64,000 nucleotides of DNA, taken from Thereva unica (Eukaryota; Arthropoda; Insecta; Diptera; Therevidae). Location: the NCBI GenBank assembly GCA_949987705.1, contig OX465282.1, positions 14,124,501 through 14,188,500 on the forward strand. The letters run 5' to 3'. This document shows positions 54,442-64,000 of the stretch, one piece after another. The translations under genes were made by a program, and so were the position numbers. The notes beneath the pieces are model-generated. The model searched no databases. It saw only the letters and a program-made list of their open reading frames with translations, and was not told where the DNA came from. Positions within the stretch are counted from its first letter, which is position 1. Each line of letters opens with the position of its first letter.

Positions 54442-56196
54442 TAAGGCATCACGCCGGCTTCACCGGTCAACTGATAGGGTGCCATTAAGCCGCTTAGTTT
54501 CTCCCCGCGGTGGCACACCTCTTTGGTTTTCCTTGGTTGTCTGGGGCCAAGGTTTGAGTCTGTACTTGATTTGGAGCTGCCAGACCAGTTCCCTGAGGCA
54601 CGGTCCCCTCATTCTTTTGTCCCGGGGTCAGAGAAGACTTCCACAGGCGAAGGTGCTTGCTGCAGTACCTTAGGCCTCAACTACTTCCGTTTCTCTTTAC
54701 TTTTTATATCGGTTCCTCTTAAACATTTCAACCTATAGATCTTTTGCTAGCAGCAGCCTCTGATTTTGAATTGTTCCCGTCAGGCTAGCTCGCTGTCTGG
54801 CTAACAAGCGCAACGCTTGGCACTGCGCGAGTCAGTCCTGACCATGGAACCTCCTCCTTGTTTTTTTATTTTAGTATGGTCTGATGGACGCCTTGTCATT
54901 AAGTCTGCTCTCGTCTGGGTTCTCAGGCGTATATCGCCTGACCTTGCGACAGGCTTGGTGACAAGGTCAAATGTAGTGTGTTCTCGGTGGGGTCTGGTTG
55001 CAAGTGACTGATGTTCACTTGGCCAGATCGTTGGTTGCCTGGTGGCATTTGTGTTTGTCCCTTAAGTTCCATCAGACCCCGTTTAGTCGTAGTCCTTCTG
55101 TCGTCTCACCTGCCTGGTCTTGGCAGTGTTGCTGACCCGCAGTGGAGCGGCAGACCGGCTGCAAATACCTAACAGAGGCTATCTCCTACCTTTCATAACT
55201 TCTATTTTTACCGTATTACGAAAACTTCTCTTCCCCGGGGCGGACCATTCACCTTTCGTTTATGTTATAATAATATATTTTCATTGTGTCCTTGCTCAAA
55301 ACTTTTTTCATTTAAACCTCTAACACGTTGTTAGTAGACCAAACAGACTGCCACAACACTAATCTCCTCTCCCGTACGGGGCTCCATCGATCTGACGATC
55401 CTCACTCGTCATCCACTAGGCTCTCACTAGAACCTCAGAGAAACCGTCGCGGCGCGACAACCCTTTTCTCTTCCCAACCTCCTACGTGGGGTTATATTTC
55501 TATCAGAACACTTCTTTACTAATTAATGGGGTCACGCGGAAATTGGAACCAGTTTCTCACTTTAATTTCCCTTCGGCTCCAAAATTCTTTTTTCATGTTC
55601 TATGAAGCAAAATTAGGGGAAACAACCCATAACACCCCTTATAAGCAAAGGTCTTGACAGATAACGCTTTAGAGGATTCTCTTGAGCTCACTTTGAACTA
55701 ATAACCACTATTATCTACTTTCTCTTGCTAATTTAACACAACATTGTTCCTTTTTGCTGTGTCAAAATCCCTTTCAACTTCGTCCAGGTCAGTTGTGGAC
55801 GCTTTGCAGTTGCAACACATGCCAAAACCCATTAGGAATGACACTTTCCGATGGATCGGACACTGCATTTCGACTCTCCCAATAAGGGAAATATGCCACT
55901 TATGGCAGGAAGTCATTGTTTGCTCCCTATCACTTTGAAACGTTTTGCTTACGTCAAAATCACATTATAAGCAATACAACATGCGTTGTTGGTTCCTACC
56001 AACTGATAATGGGGAGCGTTGCTTTTGCCTTTCCTCTTTTGTTTCAGCGAGGACCCACCCTCAACACTTCACCCAGTGTGACTGAAACTCTTTAAATCTC
56101 ACTCTCTTTTACCATGCTACACTTACCATTGCACTTAAATACTTAAATGTATTGTTTCCTCTTGGCATCCACATCTCCCGTAAACAGCTCAGCTTA
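54442..56196 (+). other. 3' non-coding region with mirrored hairpin module, unit 2
   Basis: Copy of 46,623-48,377, with hairpins A at 54,805-54,819, C at 54,891-54,966 and B at 55,001-55,021. No coding region is supported. Confidence 0.7.
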
Positions 56197-56259
56197 GCCC
56201 GGCTAGCTCAGTCGGTAGAGCGAGACTCTTTATCTCAGGATCATGGGTCGAGCCACACG
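56197..56259 (+). pseudogene. tRNA-Lys(CTT) fossil inside the retroelement, unit 2
   Basis: Same sequence and defects as the fossil at 48,378-48,440. Confidence 0.88.
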
Positions 56260-56457
56260 AGCTTAACAGGGAGCCCCCACTCTTTTCTCATCGGTAGTCT
56301 TAATGTACTATCTCTCAGGATCATTATAATTCAGGCCAACAACGGCTTAGTTTCCTCCTTGTTTCAGTTATTTCTTTAGAAAATAACCATTAGGACCTTA
56401 GCCTCCGTCTTTCGGCTCCTCTCTCCATTCTCTCCGTTCGGTCTAGAGTATCCGCGT

Positions 56458-58876
56458 TGTAACGGTCGGCGGTAAAACCGAAGCTGACATAAAAATCCCT
56501 TAATTTAATCTCGACCATTCTCTACGGCTATTACCCGTTCGAATAAAAATCTAAACAACCCCCTTTTATTTCCGCGCAATATCCATTCAAAAAAATATAA
56601 AAATCCAAAAAGAAAAATTCTCGTTCTTACTCAGCATAAGAAAATCTTCTCGCACCGAAAATTTCGAAGGAAAACCTTTGCCTAATTGCGCACGCCTATG
56701 TCCTTAGCCCATGGTTAAACGCCCACCCACACATCGACATCGGTCCAGAAAATTCTTTCGGGTAGCAGCGCAGCCAATCCAGGCCCTTGGCGCAAGAATA
56801 ATCGCATGACGCCGGGGCACACATAGAAATAATGTATGTAGCCTGCATGTATGGATATGGACTCATAGACAAATATTCAATGAGGCGAGCACAGGAATTC
56901 CGGCTAGCGCTATTGCCCCGCCCCCCAAAAAGCCACGCTAACCTTATAAGGAGACGAACGGATGGAAATTTCCATGAAGCGTCTCGCTGAAGTGGCGAAT
57001 ATTTTTTCGATGAGAAGAACGAGTAGTCAGTCAGTCGGCAGTAGACATTAGAACCAACAAGTTGGGTCCGAGAAATAACTTAGCTTCTGAGTGAAAAAAA
57101 AAAAAAAAAAAGAGAAGTGCTGTGGCGAAACTGTAAGGCGAGTGTCCTGATTTTTTCGGTGGTTTAACCAACGCGAATTGTTTTTACTGAAAAAGATCGG
57201 ACAACCGTAATAAAATTTATGTGTTACGTATTGTAGTATAAAAATGCAGTGGAATGCTAGCGTTATTGCGGAAAAACCCGGTTCATTTTTTTTTTGAGAC
57301 CTTACATTGCAATTGTCTGTTGTGCGAATAATTAATAGTAAAATATTAGGATCCCCGGATTCCGGAAAAGTTTATAATCGGCTGAAACAGTGAGCAATCT
57401 GGTTATTTTTTCGCAAAAATTTGACTACCACCACAATAGAAAACGATGAAGAGGAAGGACGGGAATGTGCAACGAATCTAAGTTGTTATATGTAAATATA
57501 TATGTATGTATTATATTTGTTATTAGTTTCTAATACTTGACGATAAGAGATTCAATTTTTTTATATATATATAATCCTAACCGAAAATGAAATAAGTTAC
57601 CATGGCGGTAAACATATGAAAATTATTAAAGAATTAAGTTTATTTAGCATTAATTGACTAAGGTCTAACACTGGAACTCTGTTTTTTTGTTGTAAAAAGT
57701 ATGTGCATAGGTTAAAACAGTGATAAATACAGAAAATTAAGTTTTTTTTCCGAACTGTAATCCTAAAAGAAAAGGAAAAGATTTTTTTTGTACATAATCA
57801 GGACGTTGTAAGAATGGCAAGGAGGGAGTGGTAAAATCCGATAAATGTAACGAACTTCATAGTGCACTAGTTATTAAGTCTTTTTTGAAAAGGAAACTCA
57901 TTTGTTTATGTTTAACTTTTATTCCTGATTTTTTTTGCATATATGAGTATTTAGTATTAGTACATTTATTGTTATGAATACACCAATTGTTACGTGGTTT
58001 CACGCGTATCTAGGAAAAGACAGTGGGCCCCTGAAAAATAAAATAAAAGAAATGTAAAGGTAAAATGAATTAATAATAGTATGTTATGAGATAAATACAA
58101 AAAAAAAATTTTGTTAAAAAAAGATCACTCCCAACAAAAGAAAAAAAACGGAGAAAAGAATTGAAATAATCCAGTAGTTATTAAATAAAAATAATGTAAA
58201 CGTTGCCATTGTACCAAAATTTATTTTTTTTTGTTCCATTCTTTCTTCTTCACAAAAAATTTATAAGATTTAAATAAGCAGCAAAGTGGTAAGTTTTTAT
58301 TGCTCCTGTGCCATGTTTCTTTTTTTGTTGGCGCGTGCCAAGCGGTTGTACATTCTCAGCGCCATGTAAGATGACGTAGGGGAGAACCGGAGCGTGGGGA
58401 CTGGTGGGAGGCTGTGTGCCCGCCCATAAGATGTAAGTACTTGTGGTAACTAGTTTTTTTCAGGTTTCATATCCGTTCGCGACCGCCCGCGTGGCTGTGC
58501 CCGGTAGACTCTTTTCCCTCTCGATGGCCCTGGACGGGTCCCTACGTCGCCCCTTTTGTTTTTTGGGGGTTTTTTTTCTCGGCACGAATGTTTTTATTTT
58601 TCAACTGTCTTGTCCGTCAGCCTACATGCACTACGAACCCCCCCCATCCGGCGAGTTAGTTTGAGTACCGCAAGCGTGCCAACAACCCCCGTGTATAGTA
58701 GGCCATTGAATTTTTCGGCGATACCTTTTCCAGATCGATCGTCCAGCCATCCCTATCGCTATGAATACCCCTGTCCCTTTTTTTGTAATTTGCTTGTATG
58801 GCCCCGTGTGGCCGTATCCTTCCTCTCTGGTCCTTCGTGCTACCACTGGAGTACACACTTTTCCCCGACAGTTACA
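56458..58876 (+). repeat. LTR 3 (2,419 bp)
   Basis: Same TG...CA termini; it ends at GTTACA (58,871-58,876) followed by the target duplication ATTA. It shares both diagnostic substitutions with LTR 2. The initiator A is at 57,033 and the DPE at 57,060-57,064. No primer site follows, which confirms the right boundary of the array. Confidence 0.95.
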
Positions 58877-58880
58877 ATTA

Positions 58881-60424
58881 TAGAGTAAGTAGATATGGAC
58901 AAACATCTTTCAGGTTGTCTTGTTAGATGGCGATAGTTGTACCGATTTAAGTTTTAGTGATAGAAATTTTTGTTTTAAACCTCTAAAATCAATGGGGATG
59001 GGTTTTCAACATTAGTTTAATAATATAAATAATAATATTTCTTTATTAGTGCATAATAATCAGAAAATAGACACATTTTTTAATTTTGTTATTTTTTAGA
59101 AGAAATTGTAAAAAAAGCAGGTTTGCGCCTGAATTTAAAAAAGCATTTCAAAGCCCTTCACGTATGTTGGAAGAAAAGCCAAAAGTTTCGGATCTAAAAA
59201 TAGATTCCTGCACGGGTATTCCTTTTATTTTGTTTTGGAAGGGGGTGGGTGGGCTGAAACTACGATGATTTCTTGGTCGGTGGATGAAATTTATGAATGA
59301 AGAAATTAACGAATGGGAAGAGAGATTTAATGGGAAATTTAGCATCGTGTTTTTTTTATTTTGAGAGAAATTAAATAAGTTTTTTTTTGAACAAAATTCT
59401 AGTTATTGATTTATATTGATTTTATTATTGCTTATAGAGTAAATTGAGTAAACTATTTCAAAATATGAATATATATACCTACATATTTGCGTAACATAAT
59501 AAAAAACAATAAAAAATATTAGAATTTTCGTTTAAAGCCCTACTTCATATTTCTCAAGAGTAGGTAGTCGTCAATGAAGGAAGAAGAGTTCCGATTTTGA
59601 AAGATTTTTTTAAATGTAATAAGGGTAATTGTTTACTTTATCAGGCAGCCCCCCCCTCCGCTTTGGTCGCAACGGTTAAAGGTTCGCGCAATACTCCAAA
59701 ATTGCGGTAGAAGTTTGGGTGGGAGAATTAAACTGCTATTTTTTGTAAAATTTACTTTTACAAAATTTCAACCCTGAATAACCAACCGGTGACCAAGGGC
59801 TAATTCCAAAAGAAACGCGCTATGGTCAATCACTTATAATCCTGCGGGTGTGCGGTGATAAAGTAAATAACTATCCAAAACTCTAAGAATTTTTGTATAT
59901 ATGTACAGGTATATGAATATCCCACTCCACCACCCGTTCATTTAATAATGGTAGCTTCAATAAAACCACCCTCTTGCTTACTTCTGTTAGTATCAAATTT
60001 TAAAATTTAATGAAAATTATGGTATTGGAAATAAAAATACTTAAAATTATATCAAGCAAACCAGTCTGGAATCGTTATTCAACTGGAAGCCTGCCATGAA
60101 AACCCATAATTAGTGGCGGGTCCGTCGATACAAATACTCACTTGTTTTGTGGTGGCAAAAAGATTGCAAGCAAGTTAGAACTCTTGTTGTTCAGGTTGCA
60201 ACGACAGCCAAATTTCAAGAAGAAAAATGTAGACATATTGTGTAGCTATAAGAATAATGAGAGATCACAGGCTCTTGCTTGGGATGACCTGCACAGACGA
60301 AGAGAAATCTAGAATAGAAAACTCTAGTATGTCTCTAGTATTAACCGGTAGTTGAAAGGTCTTCGTGATATTCAATATTCATCCTACTGGGTAGTTGGGC
60401 ATGTGAGCTTTATGGCCCGCGTAC
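58881..60424. other. Unassigned sequence right of the LTR array
   Basis: No supported gene. The first 25 bp after the target duplication (AGTAAGTAGATATGGACAAA) resemble the complement of about 62,622-62,650, so the LTR element landed in or beside a dispersed repeat. Confidence 0.45.
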
Positions 60425-60738
60425 ATAATGCCACGTACACACCGGGCCAACGAAGGCCAACGACGACATTCGACGTTGGCTACCGAACGTTCGCTGGCAT
60501 TCGGAGAAACGTCCATAAGCATTTGTTGGTTTAGCAAACGTTCGTTGGGACGGGTATTCGGTTTACGTTCAATTCTTAAAATTTCGCTCAAATGGCTTGT
60601 TTCCTTTGATGTTACCGCCACGCTACGGGTTGCAAGCGAACGCCAACGAATCTTCGTTGGCTTTCGCTAAACCGTCCACACAGAACCAACGAACGTCAGC
60701 GAATCCCATTCGTTGGCGTGGTGTGTACGCGGCATAAC
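60425..60738. mobile_element. Foldback MITE with CCAACGAA words
   Basis: The ends ATAATGCCACGTACACACC (left) and, inverted, TTATGCCGCGTACACACCAC (right) are followed by GCCAACGAA on both sides. CCAACGAA/TTCGTTGG-type words recur across the interior in both orientations, giving strong self-complementarity. About 310 bp, non-coding. Superfamily not determined. Confidence 0.75.
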
Positions 60739-60869
60739 ACAAACCTTGTTCGAGCAAACACTTTTCCCATGGATTTTTATCCATGAAACAAAGAATGCTG
60801 GTGGAAATGTGCGCACAAACATTCCGTCGACTTTGTCCGCACAGGCATCCTGCCGCCCATATCATTCAA

Positions 60870-61110
60870 ACATCAAAGTTTCACCTGATCTCTTTCTAAT
60901 ATTCATTAATGATTTGCTCTCAATCCCCTCCAACCCACTTCATAGTTTTGGCAATGACACCCTGCGTTACTCCTACGCCTTCGTCAATATAAAGCAAGCA
61001 CGGGCCAGACCTTGTCTCCTAGAGCTGAGCTCTTATCTCTACGAAAACTTGCACCATCCTTCTCTTTATCTCAGTGGGGAAAAAGAATCTCATGGCTGAC
61101 TCTTCTTTTG
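60870..61110 (+). pseudogene. Decayed LINE reverse transcriptase fragment
   Basis: The frame reads VSPDLFLIFINDLLSIPSNP and then LHSFGNDTL. It resembles RT motif B end and motif C of a LINE (LSPTLFLLFINDLL, then HSFADDxTL), with the catalytic FADD changed to FGND. The following PRAELLSLRKLAP is in a different frame. Inactive. Confidence 0.75.
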
Positions 61111-61619
61111 ATGGGTCTACGTCATTTTGACATCATAATCTGGAATAAGGATGCTAGTCTGTCTACGGTAACAGGTATGAGTTCACCAAAGGAAAACGAA
61201 CATTTGCTCGCGGGCAAAATGACGTCACCAAGAAAGTGCATATCACAGCTATGCACATCTGAAACATATCCTTTTAACGTCATTATAACGTCAGTCAAAA
61301 GCCTGCGTGCAAATGCCTTGGCGGATTCGTACCTTTAAGGACGAAATACACGAGCACTAAATCCATTGATGTTTTGGCGTGCATGGAGCGCTCGTGCATT
61401 GGGCCCTTTAGACATAATTTTATCTTCAGGGGCCCTATTCTCTATTACAATATTGTTAAATCCAATCTGAAAACAAAACTGTAAAATCTTGCTAATATTA
61501 TTAAACTTTCATGTAAAATAGAATACGGTTTCGGCCAGTTTCGTCAAAAAATATAACAATTTTAAGGCCCGAGATACATAGATACGTGATGGAGTAATCA
61601 CATTCCAAATCGTCAAACA
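61111..61619. other. Unassigned sequence between LINE fragments
   Basis: No readable domain. It may be the degraded middle of the same LINE. Confidence 0.35.
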
Positions 61620-61950
61620 AGCTAATCAATGCTTGAGATTAATCCAGAGATTAAAATCCCTCCTTCAGCCAGCTGTCCAGGCTACAATCTACAAGTAATA
61701 CATTCCGCCTTGAATATAACTCGTATATCTGGGCGGACTCAGCCAAAACAAGCTTGGCTAAGTTGAATAAGGTGCCAAACGAAGAAGGTACATTGGCGGT
61801 AGCAGCCGTTTGGTCCTCTATATACCCTTCAAGCCGGTAGGAATGTAGCACCTAAGTTTAACAGCTTTCACCTACACGCACCTCTTTTTCCAAGATTAGC
61901 CAACTCAGGACATCCGCGGTCCACTACACACCCCCCCTTTGTTAATAAAT
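61620..61950 (+). pseudogene. Decayed LINE ORF2 C-terminal fragment
   Basis: Broken frames carry LRLIQRLKSLLQPAVQATIY, a YSSYIWADSA-like block and then GRNVAPKFNSFHLHAPLFPR. They resemble the post-RT region of LINE ORF2 (TIYKxxIRPxLEYxSxIW). It is probably the 3' part of the fragment at 60.9 kb. Confidence 0.5.
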
Positions 61951-62781
61951 AGAATAGAACACATAGTTGTTAACAGAGAACTGATCAAACGTACGGTTCA
62001 TTGACATCTACTCACGCACCATCCAGACTAACCTAAACTTACTAGTACATCCTTACTTGAAGGACATAACGTGGTAACGGTACAAAGGGTTGGACTTGGC
62101 CATGCCACATAAATAACGATAAATAAAATCAAAAAAAAAATTATTTTATTTATCTCAACAGTAATTAAATTATCCGTAAAAATTTCAAATTTCTACGAAC
62201 TTATAAAATACCTGAGAACAAATCTAAAAATTTGTCACCTTTTCGCTAAGAAAAAGGAAATAATCCCTTCATTTTTCTAAAGATAATAAAAACATGCTTG
62301 TAGCCAAATTTCCCATTAAAGTTATCTCGCCCATTCATTTATTCCCTCATTGTCAAATTTCACCCATCGGCTACGAAATCATCATCATTTTATCACCCTC
62401 TTTGCCCTTCCCGAACAAAACAATATGAATAAGCGCATAGGAATCTGTTTTTAGATCCACCGCCTCTAAAATTAAAGCCGCAGCTTCTGATTTTGTTTTC
62501 AAATGCGCAAAGGGCTTTCACGCAAACAAGAAAAGTTTATTTCGGAAACTAACCATATATAGCGGAGCATAAAACCCTGCGATATTAGCGCCCCCAGCTC
62601 GTGGTGCCGTAACCTGAAGTTAATTTGACTCGCGTTTGTCCATATCTACTTAGTATATAATCAATGTTATATGTACTGTACTTTGTTAGAAACTCATAAC
62701 CTATATTGTAACTTTCCCGGTACTTCTCACTTGATTGGAAAACAGAGTATACTGCAAGCTCTAACACATGCGCGGCATATT
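61951..62781. other. Unassigned AT-rich sequence
   Basis: No gene supported. 62,622-62,650 resembles the right flank of the LTR array in inverted orientation. Confidence 0.4.
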
Positions 62782-63086
62782 GGCCTCGATTCCCAGATCC
62801 GACGGGAGGGAAGTGAGTGAGGATTTGACACTTTGCGATTCTCAAATCCGTTGTCCCGGATTGGTTTAAATCGAAAATTCGGAGTGAAGACTCACGCGAT
62901 AATGAAATATATGATGTCGGATTATCTCAGGCGCATTTGTCGTTCAAATCCGCAGAAAATTTGTTGCGGATCACACTTTTACAGCGCGGAAAATGTCAAA
63001 AAGAAATTCGGGGTTGCGGATCTGAGAATCGCAAAGTGTCAAATCCGCAACTCACTTCCCTCCCGTCGGATCTGGGAATCGAGGCC
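62782..63086. mobile_element. MITE with about 70-bp TIRs, Harbinger-like
   Basis: GGCCTCGATTCCCAGATCCG at the left is the exact complement of the right end. Pairing continues for about 70 bp through GACGGGAGGGAAGTGAG and GACACTTTGCGATTCTCA with few differences. ATT flanks both sides (62,779-62,781 and 63,087-63,089). GGCC-type termini and a 3-bp duplication fit PIF/Harbinger MITEs (inference). No transposase; the ORFs across it are palindromic by-products. Confidence 0.85.
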
Positions 63087-63582
63087 ATTATTCAAAAGCG
63101 TTAGTAATAGAGCTATTGCGATTGGTTTGTGTCATGACTAAAGCTTTGTTGAGTCTGGTGACGGTGAGTTTTATAGAGGACACTAGCCTTTGCGATAGGC
63201 TTTGAGATTTGGGTGAACGAACTATTTTGGACTACAACCAGATCGGGGCTAAGCAGCTTGAAAGCTTTAGGATTTTACTGAGAGGAAATTCGTAACTGAA
63301 AGAGGAAGCAGAAATATTGAAATAAAGATAGGATAAAGAAAGGGTAGCCTGAAATAATATCAAGATCTCATTTTTAAGTTGTTGAGTATTTAGTAGTTCT
63401 AGTATCTAACCTTTGGGTTTTAATATTCATATATATTAATGTTCGTCACTCCTCAGACTTTTATTTTGTTAATTTTTTCTTTATCACTCAAGTTTCACTG
63501 ATGATATGAGCTCTTTTAGCGTGCTGGTTATTGGCTCAAAGGTGTCCTACAATATAGATTCAATTTCACTACAACTGCAATA
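63087..63582. other. Unassigned sequence
   Basis: No supported feature. Confidence 0.4.
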
Positions 63583-63642
63583 CAGAGTCCGCTGGAGGGC
63601 AACTGTTTCCACCCCATGTCCCATGAGGGATTAAAGGAGCAT
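63583..63642 (+). pseudogene. Extreme 5'-truncated LINE 3' end
   Basis: CAGAGTCCGCTGGAGGGCAA, then CTGTTTCC, CATGTCCCATGAGGGA and TAAAGGAG match 6,351-6,405 closely. Only the last codons and the 3' terminus of that LINE family are present. Confidence 0.85.
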
Positions 63643-64000
63643 AAGTCAAAAGGCAGATATCCGTCGAGCATATGGCAAGCAAAATTCTCATCTGAAGACT
63701 ATCTGTACTTGTGCGCATTAAAATTTCTTTCTAGAAACATATTATGGGGGCAAGTACATTCCTCCTATAACCTCTATTAAGGAGATCAGTCACAAAACGG
63801 CCAGTAACGCTGATGAGAATATAAATGACAGCAATAAATTTTCCCAAAAAGCTTACCCAAAGCTAGTAGAGACGTCTGGATGTAGTCCAGAATATAAAAG
63901 CTTTTCAGTTATCCACTTTAAAAAAGCCTTTTCCATGACACAAACCAACAAGTGATCCAGAACCGCTATAGTTTACTACTGGTGTTGATAGCTTTTAAAG
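63643..64000. other. Unassigned sequence to window end
   Basis: No supported feature. Confidence 0.4.

Larger units (their letters stand above)
40821..58876 (+). mobile_element. Tandem dimer of a gypsy-type, Gag-protease-only LTR retroelement
   Basis: The array is LTR-internal-LTR-internal-LTR with a repeat period of 7,818-7,819 bp. ATTA at 40,817-40,820 and at 58,877-58,880 flanks the entire array, so it descends from one integration followed by duplication. The two 5,399-bp internal regions encode identical proteins. A long LTR with a tRNA-Lys primer site recalls the Osvaldo/Ulysses group of insect gypsy elements (family knowledge; assignment is inference). RT, RNase H and integrase are missing from both units. 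Confidence 0.95.

Overview
The window is a gene-poor, AT-rich piece of an animal nuclear genome, almost certainly an insect and perhaps a fly. I infer this from the arthropod-style initiator plus DPE promoter in an LTR, gypsy, RTE and jockey-type retroelements, Tc1/mariner fragments, MITEs, TIR elements and long homopolymer/microsatellite tracts. No host protein-coding gene, rRNA or functional tRNA could be supported. The open frames that look real all belong to mobile elements.

Layout. 0-10 kb holds short repeats: tandem repeats, a 148-bp-armed near-perfect palindrome, several TIR elements, a 131-bp satellite, and LINE fragments. 10-13 kb holds a broken jockey/CR1-type LINE. 15.6-17.6 kb and 30.65-32.8 kb hold two damaged copies of one Tc1-like transposon, each carrying nested debris. 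22.1-25.9 kb holds a LINE, probably RTE clade, with an intact endonuclease-reverse transcriptase ORF and a tRNA-like 5' end. A SINE at 32.1-32.55 kb looks like an internally deleted version of that LINE. 27.6-30.6 kb is low-complexity AT-rich DNA. 34-35.6 kb and 39 kb hold TIR elements and related pieces.

The dominant feature is 40,821-58,876, a head-to-tail dimer of a gypsy-type LTR retroelement (LTR-internal-LTR-internal-LTR). The LTRs are about 2.42 kb, with TGTAAC/GTTACA ends and a 4-bp ATTA target duplication flanking the whole array. Each internal region has a tRNA-Lys primer-binding site, an intact gag, a canonical -1 frameshift site and a protease frame that stops where reverse transcriptase should begin. 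RT, RNase H and integrase are absent. About 2 kb of non-coding sequence follows, including a tRNA-Lys fossil and hairpin modules that echo those in the 5' leader. It reads as a young non-autonomous Gag-protease element that would depend on enzymes supplied in trans.

59-64 kb contains a foldback MITE, a decayed LINE, a Harbinger-like MITE with clear TIRs and TSD, and a 58-bp LINE 3' end. The most unusual observations are the Gag-protease-only element with its own primer tRNA fossil and mirrored hairpin modules, the LINE/SINE pair joined at a 13-bp repeat, and the perfectly sized palindrome at 3 kb.
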